Shown piece by piece: positions 8,042 to 15,285 of a stretch of DNA of 64,000 nucleotides. The notes under the pieces were generated by a model. It did not search any database and had not been told where the DNA came from. It saw only the letters and a list, made by a program, of their open reading frames with translations. Positions within the stretch are counted from its first letter, which is position 1; every line of letters begins with the position of its first letter. Origin of the DNA: Candidatus Delongbacteria bacterium (GTDB taxonomy: Bacteria > CAIWAD01); the NCBI GenBank assembly GCA_041675285.1, contig JBAYTZ010000012.1, positions 45,597-109,596 on the forward strand, given 5' to 3'. Both the position numbers and the translations under genes were made by a program.

Positions 8042-8098
8042 CCCCATCCCATCCCCGGCCGCGCCGGGGCCCTCTCCCGCGGGGCGCGGGGGAAGGGA
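8042..8098 (+). repeat. Intergenic palindromic repeat, copy 3 (diverged)
   Basis: CCCCATCCCATCC is followed by CCCCGGC / GCCGGGG with a CGC spacer (8053-8069) and a further GC-rich inverted segment ending GGGGGAAGG. It resembles the repeats at 4763 and 5069 and fills most of the gap between gyrB and gyrA. Confidence 0.45.
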
Positions 8099-8122
8099 GT
8101 CTGAGCAAGAAGGACTTGAGCT

Positions 8123-10729
8123 GTGACCATGCTGACCGACGGCCAACACATCATCAACGTGAACATCGAAGAGGAGATGAAGAACTCCTACCTGGACTAC
8201 TCCATGTCGGTGATCGTCCAGCGGGCTCTTCCGGATGTGCGCGACGGCTTGAAGCCCGTGCACCGCCGCATCCTCTTCGGCATGAACGAACTGGGCTGCG
8301 CTTCCAACAAGCCCTACAAGAAGAGCGCGCGCATCGTGGGCGACGTGATGGGCAAGTACCATCCCCATGGCGACAGCGCCATCTACGACACCATGGTCCG
8401 CATGGTGCAGGACTTCAGCCTGCGCTATCCGCTCATCGACGGCCAGGGCAACTTCGGCAGCGTCGACGGCGACGGCGCCGCGGCCATGCGTTACACCGAG
8501 TCGCGGTTGGACAAGTTGGCCGAGGACGTGCTGGAGGACATCGAGAAGAACACGGTGGACTTCGTGCCGAACTACGACGGCAGCATGCAGGAGCCCACCG
8601 TCCTGCCCAGCCGCCTGCCCAACCTGCTGATCAACGGCAGCTCGGGCATCGCCGTGGGCATGGCCACCAACTTCCCGCCCCACAACCTGAACGAGACCGC
8701 CGCCGGCATCAAGCTCCTGCTCGACCATCCGGACGCCACGGCAGAAGACCTGATGAAGCTCGTCAAGGGGCCGGACTTCCCCACGGCGGCCTTCATCTAC
8801 GGCTCCAGCGGCATCAAGGAGGCCTACCGCACCGGCCGCGGCCGCGTGGTGATCCGCGCCCGCGCCACCATCGAGTCCTCCAAGAGCGGCAAGGACGCGA
8901 TCATCGTCACCGAGATCCCCTACCAGGTCAACAAGGTGCGCCTGATCGAGAAGATCGTCGAGCTGGTGCGCGACAAGAAGGTGACCGGGATCAGCGACAT
9001 CCGCGACGAGTCCGACCGCGAGGGCATGCGCCTGGTGATCGAACTCAAGCGCGACGCCGTGGCCAAGGTGGTGCTGAACCAGCTCTACAAGCACACGCAG
9101 ATGCAGTCCACCTTTGGCGTGATCATGCTGGCGCTGGTCAAGGGCCAGCCCCGCGTGCTGACGCTGAAGCAGGTGATGGAGCAATACATCCTCCACCGCC
9201 TGGAAGTGATCGTGCGCCGCACGCGTTTCGACCTGGACAAGGCCGAGGCCCGCGCGCACATCCTGGAAGGCCTGAAGATCGCGCTGGACCACATCGACGA
9301 AGTGATCAAGCTGATCCGCGCCAGCGCCACCACGGAGATCGCCCGGGACGGCCTGATGGCGCGCTTCGGGCTCAGTGAGCTGCAGGCCAAGGCGATCCTC
9401 GAGATGCGCCTGCAGCGCCTCACCGGGCTGGAGCGCGACAAGCTGGTGGCCGAGCTCAAGGCCCTGCGCGAGCTGATCTTCGACCTGCAGCAGATCCTGG
9501 CCGACGAGGCCCGCCAGCGCAACATCATCCGCGAGGAGCTGGACGACGCCGTGGCCCGCTACGGCGACAAGCGCCGCACCGAGATCATCCCCGACGAGGG
9601 CGAGTTCACCATCGAGGACATGATCGCCGAAGAGGACGTGGTGGTCACGCTTTCCGACGACGGCTTCATCAAGCGCCAGCCGGTCTCGGCCTTCCGGCGC
9701 CAGAACCGCGGCGGCCGCGGCATCACGGGCTCGGGCACCAAGGAAGAGGACCACATCGAGCACCTCTTCATCGCCTCGACGCACAACCACATGCTCTTCT
9801 TCACTGAGGACGGGCACTGCTACTGGCTGAAAGTCCACGAGATCCCGCAGGCCGGCCGCGCCAGCAAGGGCCGGGCCATCGTCAACCTGCTGGAGAAGCC
9901 CAAGGACCAGAAGATCGCCAGCGTGATCAACGTCAAGGCCTTCGACGCCGACCGCTACATCATCATGGCCACCGAGAACGGCATCATCAAGAAGACCAGC
10001 CTCGAGGCCTACAGCCGGCCGCGCAAGGCGGGCATCAACGCCATCGAGATCCGCGAGGGCGACCGCCTGATGGGCTGCAAGCTCACCGACGGCACCCACG
10101 AGATCCTGCTGGGCACCGACGAGGGCAAGGCCATCCGCTTCTCCGAGAAGGAAGTGCGCCCCATGGGCCGCACCGCCTCGGGTGTGATCGGCATCGCGCT
10201 GGAAGAGGGCGTCAAGGTCGTGGGCATGGTGGTGACGGCCAAGCAGGACGCGCAGATCCTGGTGGCCTGCGAAACCGGCCTGGGCAAGCGCACCAGCCTG
10301 GAAGAGTACCGCGCCACCCACCGCGGCGGCAAGGGCATCATCACGGTGAAGGTCACCGAGCGCACCGGCCGGATGGTCACCATGATGGAAGTGTCGGACG
10401 AGAACGACCTGATGATCATCACCGAGCGCGGCGTGATGATCCGCCAGCCCGTCGACCAGATCCGCCTCATCGGCCGGGCCACCCAGGGCGTCAAGCTGAT
10501 CCGCCTGGACGACGGCGACAAGATCGCCAGCATCGACAAGGTGGTCGCCGAGCGCGAGATGGACGCCATGGGCATCCCCATGGGCGAAGGCGACGACGAC
10601 GAGCTGAACGATCCGCTGCTGGAGAACGGCGCCGACGACACCGGCACCGACGCCGCCACCCCGCGCGATGACGGCGAGGACGACGCCCCGCCGCCCAGCC
10701 TGGCGGAAGACTCGGACGACGAGGAATAG
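8123..10729 (+). CDS. gyrA: DNA gyrase subunit A
   Basis: GyrA is the DNA breakage-reunion subunit of gyrase. The 868-aa protein has the catalytic tyrosine in AAAMRYTES (Tyr124), the quinolone-resistance region HPHGDSAIYD with the sensitive-type Ser85 and Asp89, six-bladed C-terminal repeats and a GyrA-box-like QNRGGRG (about residue 530), which argues for gyrase rather than ParC. The C-terminus is a long acidic tail. The start is GTG 8123, nine bases after AAGGA; ATG 8129 is an alternative. The gene is followed after only 32 bases by a foreign-looking AT-rich operon, so the island is inserted right at its 3' end. Confidence 0.96.
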   Translation: MTMLTDGQHIINVNIEEEMKNSYLDYSMSVIVQRALPDVRDGLKPVHRRILFGMNELGCASNKPYKKSARIVGDVMGKYHPHGDSAIYDTMVRMVQDFSLRYPLIDGQGNFGSVDGDGAAAMRYTESRLDKLAEDVLEDIEKNTVDFVPNYDGSMQEPTVLPSRLPNLLINGSSGIAVGMATNFPPHNLNETAAGIKLLLDHPDATAEDLMKLVKGPDFPTAAFIYGSSGIKEAYRTGRGRVVIRARATIESSKSGKDAIIVTEIPYQVNKVRLIEKIVELVRDKKVTGISDIRDESDREGMRLVIELKRDAVAKVVLNQLYKHTQMQSTFGVIMLALVKGQPRVLTLKQVMEQYILHRLEVIVRRTRFDLDKAEARAHILEGLKIALDHIDEVIKLIRASATTEIARDGLMARFGLSELQAKAILEMRLQRLTGLERDKLVAELKALRELIFDLQQILADEARQRNIIREELDDAVARYGDKRRTEIIPDEGEFTIEDMIAEEDVVVTLSDDGFIKRQPVSAFRRQNRGGRGITGSGTKEEDHIEHLFIASTHNHMLFFTEDGHCYWLKVHEIPQAGRASKGRAIVNLLEKPKDQKIASVINVKAFDADRYIIMATENGIIKKTSLEAYSRPRKAGINAIEIREGDRLMGCKLTDGTHEILLGTDEGKAIRFSEKEVRPMGRTASGVIGIALEEGVKVVGMVVTAKQDAQILVACETGLGKRTSLEEYRATHRGGKGIITVKVTERTGRMVTMMEVSDENDLMIITERGVMIRQPVDQIRLIGRATQGVKLIRLDDGDKIASIDKVVAEREMDAMGIPMGEGDDDELNDPLLENGADDTGTDAATPRDDGEDDAPPPSLAEDSDDEE

Positions 10730-10761
10730 GTTTAAGGCCATAAGCCTCTTGGGGGTCAATT

Positions 10762-11517
10762 TTGCGATTTCAAGACAGAAGAATAACAAGTATAGGAGAG
10801 ATGATCGGTCTCTTGAAAGAGGACAAACGGGTGGTAGGTGGCGGGGTCCAGATGTGGTTTCGCGGACAAGGCAAAGAGTGTTGGGAGCTTAAGCCAAAGT
10901 TACTTCGAACACACACCGTTGAACACGAAAAATCGTTGATTAATAGGTTCAAACAAGGAGCAACAAGCCTTGTCGACAGCCCGCCAAAAAGCGAATTCGA
11001 GTGGTTGTTTGTCATGCAACACTATGGGCTGGCGACACGATTATTGGATTGGTCGGAAAATCCACTTGTTGGACTTTATTTTGCCGTAAACAAACCGGAA
11101 GAGCAAGAAGTAGACGGCGTATTGTGGCTGTTAGCCCCGGCAGAGCCAAACGAGAGAAGTGGATATCGGTCTATAGTTGATGGAGAAATACCAGCGTTTG
11201 ATGACGAAATACTTAGGAATTATAGCCCGCAGGCCCTTTCAAGCGAAAGGGGGTCTCGGCTGCTCCCAATGGCCGCAATTTCGCCTAGAAATAACAGAAG
11301 GATGCAAGCACAATTCGGGGTGTTTACAATAAGCCACAGAAGTGACATCCTAATCAACCAAATTACAAACGATGGCGCAAGACAAGATCACATATGGAGA
11401 TATATAATACCAGCCACAGAAAAGGCGTCGATATTGAACGAGTTGAGCATAATAGGGGTAAATCGATTCTATTTGTTTCCAGAGCTCGAGAGTATTGCTG
11501 AATGTGTGGGGGTTTGA
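10762..11517 (+). CDS. FRG domain-containing protein (candidate defence operon, gene 1)
   Basis: This 251-aa protein has an FRG domain, named for the conserved motif seen here as WFRGQ (32-36), followed by QHYG (86-89), RLLDW (93-97) and NPLVGLYFAV (100-109). FRG proteins are widespread in defence islands and beside phage genes; their biochemical role is not established. The start is TTG 10762, seven bases after GGGGG; ATG 10801 would cut the conserved 'ITSIGEMIGLL' lead-in. The stop is immediately followed by the GTG of the DUF262 gene, so the two are one translation unit. Codon use and base composition are markedly AT-rich compared with gyrA upstream and the genes after 12.9 kb, indicating horizontal transfer. 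Confidence 0.85.
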   Translation: MRFQDRRITSIGEMIGLLKEDKRVVGGGVQMWFRGQGKECWELKPKLLRTHTVEHEKSLINRFKQGATSLVDSPPKSEFEWLFVMQHYGLATRLLDWSENPLVGLYFAVNKPEEQEVDGVLWLLAPAEPNERSGYRSIVDGEIPAFDDEILRNYSPQALSSERGSRLLPMAAISPRNNRRMQAQFGVFTISHRSDILINQITNDGARQDHIWRYIIPATEKASILNELSIIGVNRFYLFPELESIAECVGV

Positions 11518-12588
11518 GTGGCAACGTTCAAAACATATCCAATGCAAAACAGCGCCATCCTAAGAATCAACGCTGAAAGAGAATACATAAATACCAATCC
11601 AGAATACCAGAGGGGTAGCGATGTTTGGACACTTGAAAAGAAGCAGCTACTAATTGACTCGATTTTAAATGATTTCGATGTGCCTAAGCTTTATTTCCAC
11701 GCACACATAAAAGCCGGAGGTACGGAGAAAACGAACTTTGATTACTCAATTGTTGACGGTAGACAACGAATAGAAACTATATGGGCGTTTATCGACGATA
11801 GGTTTGCACTATCTGATGACTTTGAATATTTCCAGGACGAGGATATAAAAGCGGCGTCTATGAGGTACTCTGATCTGGCAAAGAGTTTTCCGCGACTAAA
11901 AATCAAATTCGATTCCTTTACGCTGCCAATAATCTGCATTGAAACAAGCGACAATGAATTGATAGAGGAGATGTTTTCGAGGCTAAACGAAGCGGTGCCG
12001 CTAAATGGCGCAGAGAAGCGAAATGCGCTTGGAGGGCCGATGGCTTCTGCCATTAGGACAATTGCGCAGCACAGATTTTTTGTTCATTTTGTTAGATTTC
12101 CAAACCAAAGACAACAACACAGCGAGAGCGCGGCAAAACTAATATTTTTGGAACACACCAAAACGCATGTTGGTCGAATTGTGGACACAAAAAAGCCATA
12201 TTTGGATGATATGGTTAGAGCATATAGGCTTGGAAAGTTCGCAGACCATGAATTTTTAGTGAGCCGCGTTCAGGCGGTATTGGATGAGATGATAAAGATA
12301 TTTGACCAAGAAGACCCTTTGCTAAGAGCTCAAGCGAGAGTACCGATATTTTACCTGGTGGTTTCCGCAGCGATGGATTTTGGCCGAATAAATAATGTTC
12401 GTCGAGAGAGGCTTGTTGGATTCTACGAGGAAATAAGGGCAAACAAGAGCGCCGCAGAATTAGATCTTGCCGACGCGCGATTTGATTTCCTGGAATATGA
12501 TCGCCTATCTCAGCAAGGAACAAACGACGCAGCATCAATCATAGAAAGAGTCAAGATTGTAGTAGATTACTTGGGTATTTGCAATTAG
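11518..12588 (+). CDS. DUF262 domain protein (candidate defence operon, gene 2)
   Basis: This 356-aa protein has an N-terminal DUF262 (ParB/sulfiredoxin-like) domain: NPEYQRGSDVW (27-37), LIDSIL, and the hallmark VDGRQRIETI (79-88), with a downstream FSRLNEAVPLNGAEKRN (about 151-167). DUF262 is the nucleotide-binding/hydrolysing half of GmrSD-type modification-dependent restriction enzymes and of several other defence proteins. The DUF1524 HNH nuclease half is not present here: no His-Asn-His pattern is visible in the C-terminal 190 residues. The start is GTG 11518, directly abutting the stop of the FRG gene. It shares the same AT-rich composition. A role in phage defence is inferred from family and context; the nuclease or effector, if any, might be the FRG protein. 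Confidence 0.85.
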   Translation: MATFKTYPMQNSAILRINAEREYINTNPEYQRGSDVWTLEKKQLLIDSILNDFDVPKLYFHAHIKAGGTEKTNFDYSIVDGRQRIETIWAFIDDRFALSDDFEYFQDEDIKAASMRYSDLAKSFPRLKIKFDSFTLPIICIETSDNELIEEMFSRLNEAVPLNGAEKRNALGGPMASAIRTIAQHRFFVHFVRFPNQRQQHSESAAKLIFLEHTKTHVGRIVDTKKPYLDDMVRAYRLGKFADHEFLVSRVQAVLDEMIKIFDQEDPLLRAQARVPIFYLVVSAAMDFGRINNVRRERLVGFYEEIRANKSAAELDLADARFDFLEYDRLSQQGTNDAASIIERVKIVVDYLGICN

Positions 12589-12630
12589 TGTTTTTGTGAC
12601 GACATGGCGGAGTTATAAGATCTCATCCTT

Positions 12631-12768
12631 ATGTGGCCAAGAATTTCGGGCTCTTCCGCAGCCGAAATTGAGCGCAAACTGAATCGCATCAACGAGGTGC
12701 GGGCGGCAACATGGCAAGAAGTAGTCCGCCAAGCCAATCGCCAGCTCGAATCCGCAGCGAAAGAATGA
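12631..12768 (+). CDS. Possible 45-aa small protein or gene remnant
   Basis: This is a short frame between the FRG-DUF262 operon and the PIN toxin. It reads MWPRISGSSAAEIERKLNR then a helical, charged stretch ending RQLESAAKE. No clear ribosome-binding site is seen. It may be a leftover of the island rather than an active gene. The rest of 12589-12946 contains no other supportable feature; base composition changes from AT-rich to GC-rich across this stretch, marking the right edge of the AT-rich insert. Confidence 0.2.
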   Translation: MWPRISGSSAAEIERKLNRINEVRAATWQEVVRQANRQLESAAKE

Positions 12769-12946
12769 GAATCGCGGGAAGGCGCGTAGAATTCCAAGGA
12801 CGACATGCTGGTGTCGGGCTGTCTGGAGGCAACAAAAAGCCCGCCCAGTTTGGATTTCTTCGCGCCTTCCCGTGCGCCCCACCTCCGGCAGTGCCCGGAT
12901 TCTTGGACCCGCCGCGCAGTCAGCGCACACAGCAACCATTCCGGGC

Positions 12947-12975
12947 TTGACTCTCTGGTTGGTATCGCCTATGAT
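12947..12975 (+). promoter_or_regulatory. Sigma-70-type promoter of the PIN toxin-antitoxin operon
   Basis: TTGACT (12947-12952), a 17-base spacer and TATGAT (12970-12975) give a near-consensus promoter. The expected start site falls on or next to the ATG at 12981, so the message may be leaderless. Confidence 0.65.
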
Positions 12976-12978
12976 ACC
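12961..12978 (+). promoter_or_regulatory. Inverted repeat overlapping the -10 box (putative operator)
   Basis: GGTATC, a 6-base spacer and GATACC straddle the -10 hexamer of the PIN operon. This position fits autorepression by the antitoxin or toxin-antitoxin complex. Confidence 0.5.
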
Positions 12979-12980
12979 AC

Positions 12981-13403
12981 ATGCACCGAGTCGTCCTCGA
13001 CACCAACGTGATCGTTTCCGGGTTGCGCTCGCGCGGCAGCGCCTCGCATGAAGTGTTGCGCCGTGTGGCAGACGGTTCGTTCGCGCTGGTCTTGTCCGTG
13101 CCGCTGGCCATCGAGTACGAGTCCGTGCTGAAGCGCGACACGGGCGGCTTGGGCTTTCGCGCCCAGGATGTGGATGTCGTGGTGGATTACTTGTGCTCCG
13201 TGGCGGAGCATCGCAGCATCTGGTTCCTCTGGCGGCCCATCTTGCCGGACCCCAAGGATGACATGCTGCTGGAGCTGGCCGTGGAGGCGGGTTGCGACAC
13301 CATCATCACGTTCAACACCCGGCATTTCGGCTTGACCGCGCGGTTCGGCGTCCGCACCGTGACACCCCGGGAATTCCTGACAGCCTTGAGGAGCTCCACA
13401 TGA
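12981..13403 (+). CDS. PIN-domain toxin (putative RNase) of a toxin-antitoxin pair
   Basis: This 140-aa protein is of the PIN_3/COG1569-type toxin family. PIN toxins are metal-dependent ribonucleases. Acidic residues expected for the active site are visible: Asp7 in VVLDTNVIVS, Glu45 in PLAIEYESV, Asp93/94 in DPKDDMLLELA and Asp106 in GCDTIITFN, followed by the family's TFNTRHF and TPREFL ending. The ATG at 12981 gives the canonical start. The stop overlaps the antitoxin start (ATGA at 13400-13403), so translation is coupled with the toxin first. A decayed second copy of the 3' part lies at 14345-14570. Confidence 0.88.
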   Translation: MHRVVLDTNVIVSGLRSRGSASHEVLRRVADGSFALVLSVPLAIEYESVLKRDTGGLGFRAQDVDVVVDYLCSVAEHRSIWFLWRPILPDPKDDMLLELAVEAGCDTIITFNTRHFGLTARFGVRTVTPREFLTALRSST

Positions 13404-13660
13404 GTACCATCAGCCTGCGTCTCTCCGACAGCCTGCACGAACAGGTGAAGCTCATGGCCGCGCGGGACAAGGTGTCCATCAATCAGTTCGTGGCCACGGC
13501 GCTGGCCGAAAAGCTCTCTGCCCTGCTCACCGAGGAGTATCTGGGCGCCCGCGCCGCCCGCGGCAATCGTGCCGCCTATGATGAGGTGCTGGGCCGCGTG
13601 GCCGAGGCTCCGCCTCCCCCGGGCGACGCCTGGCCTCCGGATCCGGCGGGCAAGGGCTGA
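13400..13660 (+). CDS. Antitoxin, ribbon-helix-helix/HicB-like, partner of the PIN toxin
   Basis: This 86-aa protein starts MSTISLRLSDSLHEQVKLMA and continues DKVSINQFVATALAEKLSAL, a ribbon-helix-helix DNA-binding domain of the kind paired with COG1569 PIN toxins. The C-terminal 40 residues (RGNRAAYDEVLGRV, then a proline-rich tail) would be the toxin-neutralising part. It overlaps the toxin stop by four bases. A truncated duplicate of its C-terminal part is fused to a toxin fragment at 14470-14570. Confidence 0.85.
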   Translation: MSTISLRLSDSLHEQVKLMAARDKVSINQFVATALAEKLSALLTEEYLGARAARGNRAAYDEVLGRVAEAPPPPGDAWPPDPAGKG

Positions 13661-13812
13661 CCGGCACGGACTCTGCCACGCCGGTCGCCAATTCGATTCC
13701 GCATGGACACGTCGCGTCTTCCCGTGAGCCCCGCCCCGCCCGGTTGCGGCCCGGCACCGACCGAAGGGTTGAACACAGCCGGGGGTGATTGTGAGCGTGC
13801 ACTAAAAACGTC

Positions 13813-13841
13813 TTGACGTCATGGCGCCCAAGCGCTACTCT
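13813..13841 (+). promoter_or_regulatory. Promoter of the RelBE-like pair
   Basis: TTGACG (13813-13818), a 17-base spacer and TACTCT (13836-13841) lie upstream of the antitoxin at 13867. Just downstream the palindrome TCCAA-AC-TTGGA (13848-13859) overlaps the ribosome-binding region and is a candidate operator. Confidence 0.55.
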
Positions 13842-13866
13842 GCCGCCTCCAAACTTGGAGAGTGGC

Positions 13867-14088
13867 ATGAAGCGCGCAACCATCTACCTCGATCCCGACC
13901 TGCATCAGGCGCTGAAGGTCAAATCCGCCTACACGCGGCAGCCCGTTTCCCTGCTGGTCAATGAGGCCGTCCGCTCCTTTTTGTCCGAGGACGCCGAGGA
14001 CCTGGCAGCCTTTGAAGAGCGCGCCAGCGAGCCCGTGTTGAGCTACGAGGATCTGCTCAAGGACTTGCAGGCCCATGGCAAGTTATGA
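13867..14088 (+). CDS. Antitoxin, ribbon-helix-helix, of a RelBE/ParDE-like pair
   Basis: The 73-aa MKRATIYLDPDLHQALKVK sequence is a CopG-type ribbon-helix-helix start, followed by a helical second motif and an acidic C-terminal segment (LSEDAEDLAAFEERA...LSYEDLLKDLQ) that would wrap the toxin. The ATG at 13867 has GGAG 7 bases upstream. The frame is open 18 codons further upstream, but that part lies in the promoter. The 3' end overlaps the toxin gene by 14 bases. Confidence 0.85.
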   Translation: MKRATIYLDPDLHQALKVKSAYTRQPVSLLVNEAVRSFLSEDAEDLAAFEERASEPVLSYEDLLKDLQAHGKL

Positions 14089-14341
14089 GCTGGTGGTGCG
14101 CGAATCGGTCGCCAAGGACTTGCGCGCACTGCCCAAAGTCGACGTGGAGCGCGTCCTCCATCGCATCAACGCACTGCGAGAAGATCCTCGGCCCGTGGGC
14201 TGCGAGAAGCTCTCCGGCCTGGAGCGCTACCGCATCCGCCAGGGTTCCTACCGGATCATCTACGAGATCGAGGACAGGATTCTGGTGGTGTGCGTTGTCA
14301 AGGTGGGCCATCGGCGCGACGTGTATCGCCCGGCGCGTTGA
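14075..14341 (+). CDS. RelE/ParE-family toxin
   Basis: The 88-aa sequence MASYELVVRESVAKDLRALP...VLHRINALREDPRPVGCEKLSG...YRIRQGSYRIIYEIEDRILVVCVVKVGHRRDVYR is a textbook RelE/ParE fold: N-terminal helices, then 'L.g...yRiR.G.yRiiYei.d...v.vv.vghR.dvYr'. RelE toxins cut ribosome-bound mRNA, whereas ParE toxins poison gyrase; this one is closer to the RelE pattern (several basic residues plus the terminal HRRDVYR). It overlaps its antitoxin by 14 bases. Confidence 0.88.
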   Translation: MASYELVVRESVAKDLRALPKVDVERVLHRINALREDPRPVGCEKLSGLERYRIRQGSYRIIYEIEDRILVVCVVKVGHRRDVYRPAR

Positions 14342-14344
14342 TCT

Positions 14345-14570
14345 GGCCGTGGACGCGAACGGCGACACCATCGTCACGTTCAACACTCGGCATTTCGGCT
14401 TGATCGTGCGTTTCGGCGTCCGCGCCGCGACACCCCGGGAATTCCTGACAACCTTGAGGAGCTCCACGCGCGCCAACCGGGCCGCCTATGACGAGGTGCT
14501 GGGCCGCGTGGCCGAGGCTCCGCCTCCCCCGGGCGACGCCTGGCCGCCGGATCCGCTGGGCAAGGGCTGA
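14345..14570 (+). pseudogene. Decayed duplicate of the PIN toxin-antitoxin pair (3' parts fused in frame)
   Basis: Bases 14345-14468 resemble the last third of the PIN toxin (13276-13399), and 14470-14570 resemble the last third of its antitoxin (13560-13660). The DNA between (about 160 bases, including the antitoxin start and DNA-binding domain) is missing. In the intact copy the two genes are in different frames; the deletion has put the fragments in one frame, reading DTIVTFNTRHFGL...PREFLTTLRSST then RANRAAYDEVLGRV. No start codon or promoter belongs to it. It is most simply a remnant of a second PIN module, with the RelBE-like pair now between the two copies. Confidence 0.8.
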
Positions 14571-14791
14571 GGAGTGCGCTCCAGCATTTGGGCGATCCAC
14601 ACTTTGATGATCGATTGGCGCGTGACACCCACGCGGCGCGCCTCCTGGTCCAGGGATTCGATCATCCAGACCGGGAAGTCCACGTTCACCCGGCGCAATT
14701 CCTGCCCCGGGCGCCGGGCGCGCGTCAGGTCCAGGGCCGGAGCTACGTTTTCACCCCGATCGAATTTCCTGTCAAGCGTTTTCGCCTTCAT
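14486..14791 (-). CDS. BrnA-like CopG antitoxin with an aberrant C-terminal tail
   Basis: The first ~75 residues (MKAKTLDRKFDRGENV, then RRVNVDFPVWMIESLDQEA and GVTRQSIIKVWIAQMLE) are the standard CopG/BrnA-type ribbon-helix-helix antitoxin found with BrnT toxins. The family normally ends soon after 'IKVWIAERLE'. Here the frame runs on for about 25 residues (PSGSGGQASPGGGGASATRPSTSS) that are simply the antisense of the PIN antitoxin remnant at 14486-14570. The natural 3' end was therefore apparently replaced when the remnant was joined here. The ATG at 14791 lies inside the 3' end of the toxin gene (20-base overlap). Confidence 0.8.
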   Translation of the reverse strand: MKAKTLDRKFDRGENVAPALDLTRARRPGQELRRVNVDFPVWMIESLDQEARRVGVTRQSIIKVWIAQMLERTPQPLPSGSGGQASPGGGGASATRPSTSS

Positions 14792-15041
14792 ACCACGCCC
14801 TTTCCTCCGCGCGTGCCCTTCGCACGGAAATGATGCGGATTCCTCCGGCGCGGCGCGCATAGATCGCCGCCCAGTGCTTTCCATCTACCTTCGCCACCAG
14901 TAGCCAGTGCGCCTCGTCCTCGGTGCGGGCAGGGATTTCCAGCCGCATTTCATCCAGCCACAGATCCTGTGCCCGCAGGAAATCGATCCCGTGCTTCTGG
15001 GCATTGGCGATACTCTTGGCGGCATCGAATTCGAACTCCAC
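14772..15041 (-). CDS. BrnT-family ribonuclease toxin
   Basis: From GTG 15041 the product is 89 aa: VEFEFDAAKSIANAQKHGIDF, then a helix, EIPARTEDEAHWLLVAKVDGKHWAAIYARRAGGIRIISVRRARAEERAWY. This is the BrnT pattern (EFD..K...N..KHGI.F, then R.I..RRA...E). BrnT is a RelE-like RNase. The frame is also open up to ATG 15098, which would add 19 residues; the shorter form fits the family length. Toxin first, antitoxin second, as in BrnTA. Confidence 0.85.
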   Translation of the reverse strand: MEFEFDAAKSIANAQKHGIDFLRAQDLWLDEMRLEIPARTEDEAHWLLVAKVDGKHWAAIYARRAGGIRIISVRRARAEERAWYEGENA

Positions 15042-15227
15042 CTCTCGCCTCGCGTGAGTAAAAATGACACCGAAATGGGGTGGAAACAAGCATTGCATCG
15101 ACTCAGATGAAAGGGAAGGTTCTGGCAGTTGGAAAAGAAAGACGGTGTCCGTCAAGCCGATTTGACCAACCGAGGCAGATCGCCACGGCGGAGGACGCGG
15201 ATGACAGTAAGTGAATGAGCGAACAGC

Positions 15228-15251
15228 GAGCGCCCCGACCGGGGCGCTCGT
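15228..15251. terminator. Strong GC-rich hairpin, likely terminator
   Basis: CGAGCGCCCC and GGGGCGCTCG pair over 10 bp with a 4-base loop. It lies 35 bases past the stop of the secreted protein gene at 15286 and separates the sigma-factor operon from the toxin-antitoxin cluster. There is no clear U-run on either side. Confidence 0.5.
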
Positions 15252-15285
15252 CATTCGTTATGTCGAAGAAAGAGGTGGTCTACGG

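Noticed and set aside
12585..12939. Minus-strand frames downstream of the DUF262 gene
   Set aside because: They have no recognisable domain or ribosome-binding site, and contain composition typical of a boundary region.
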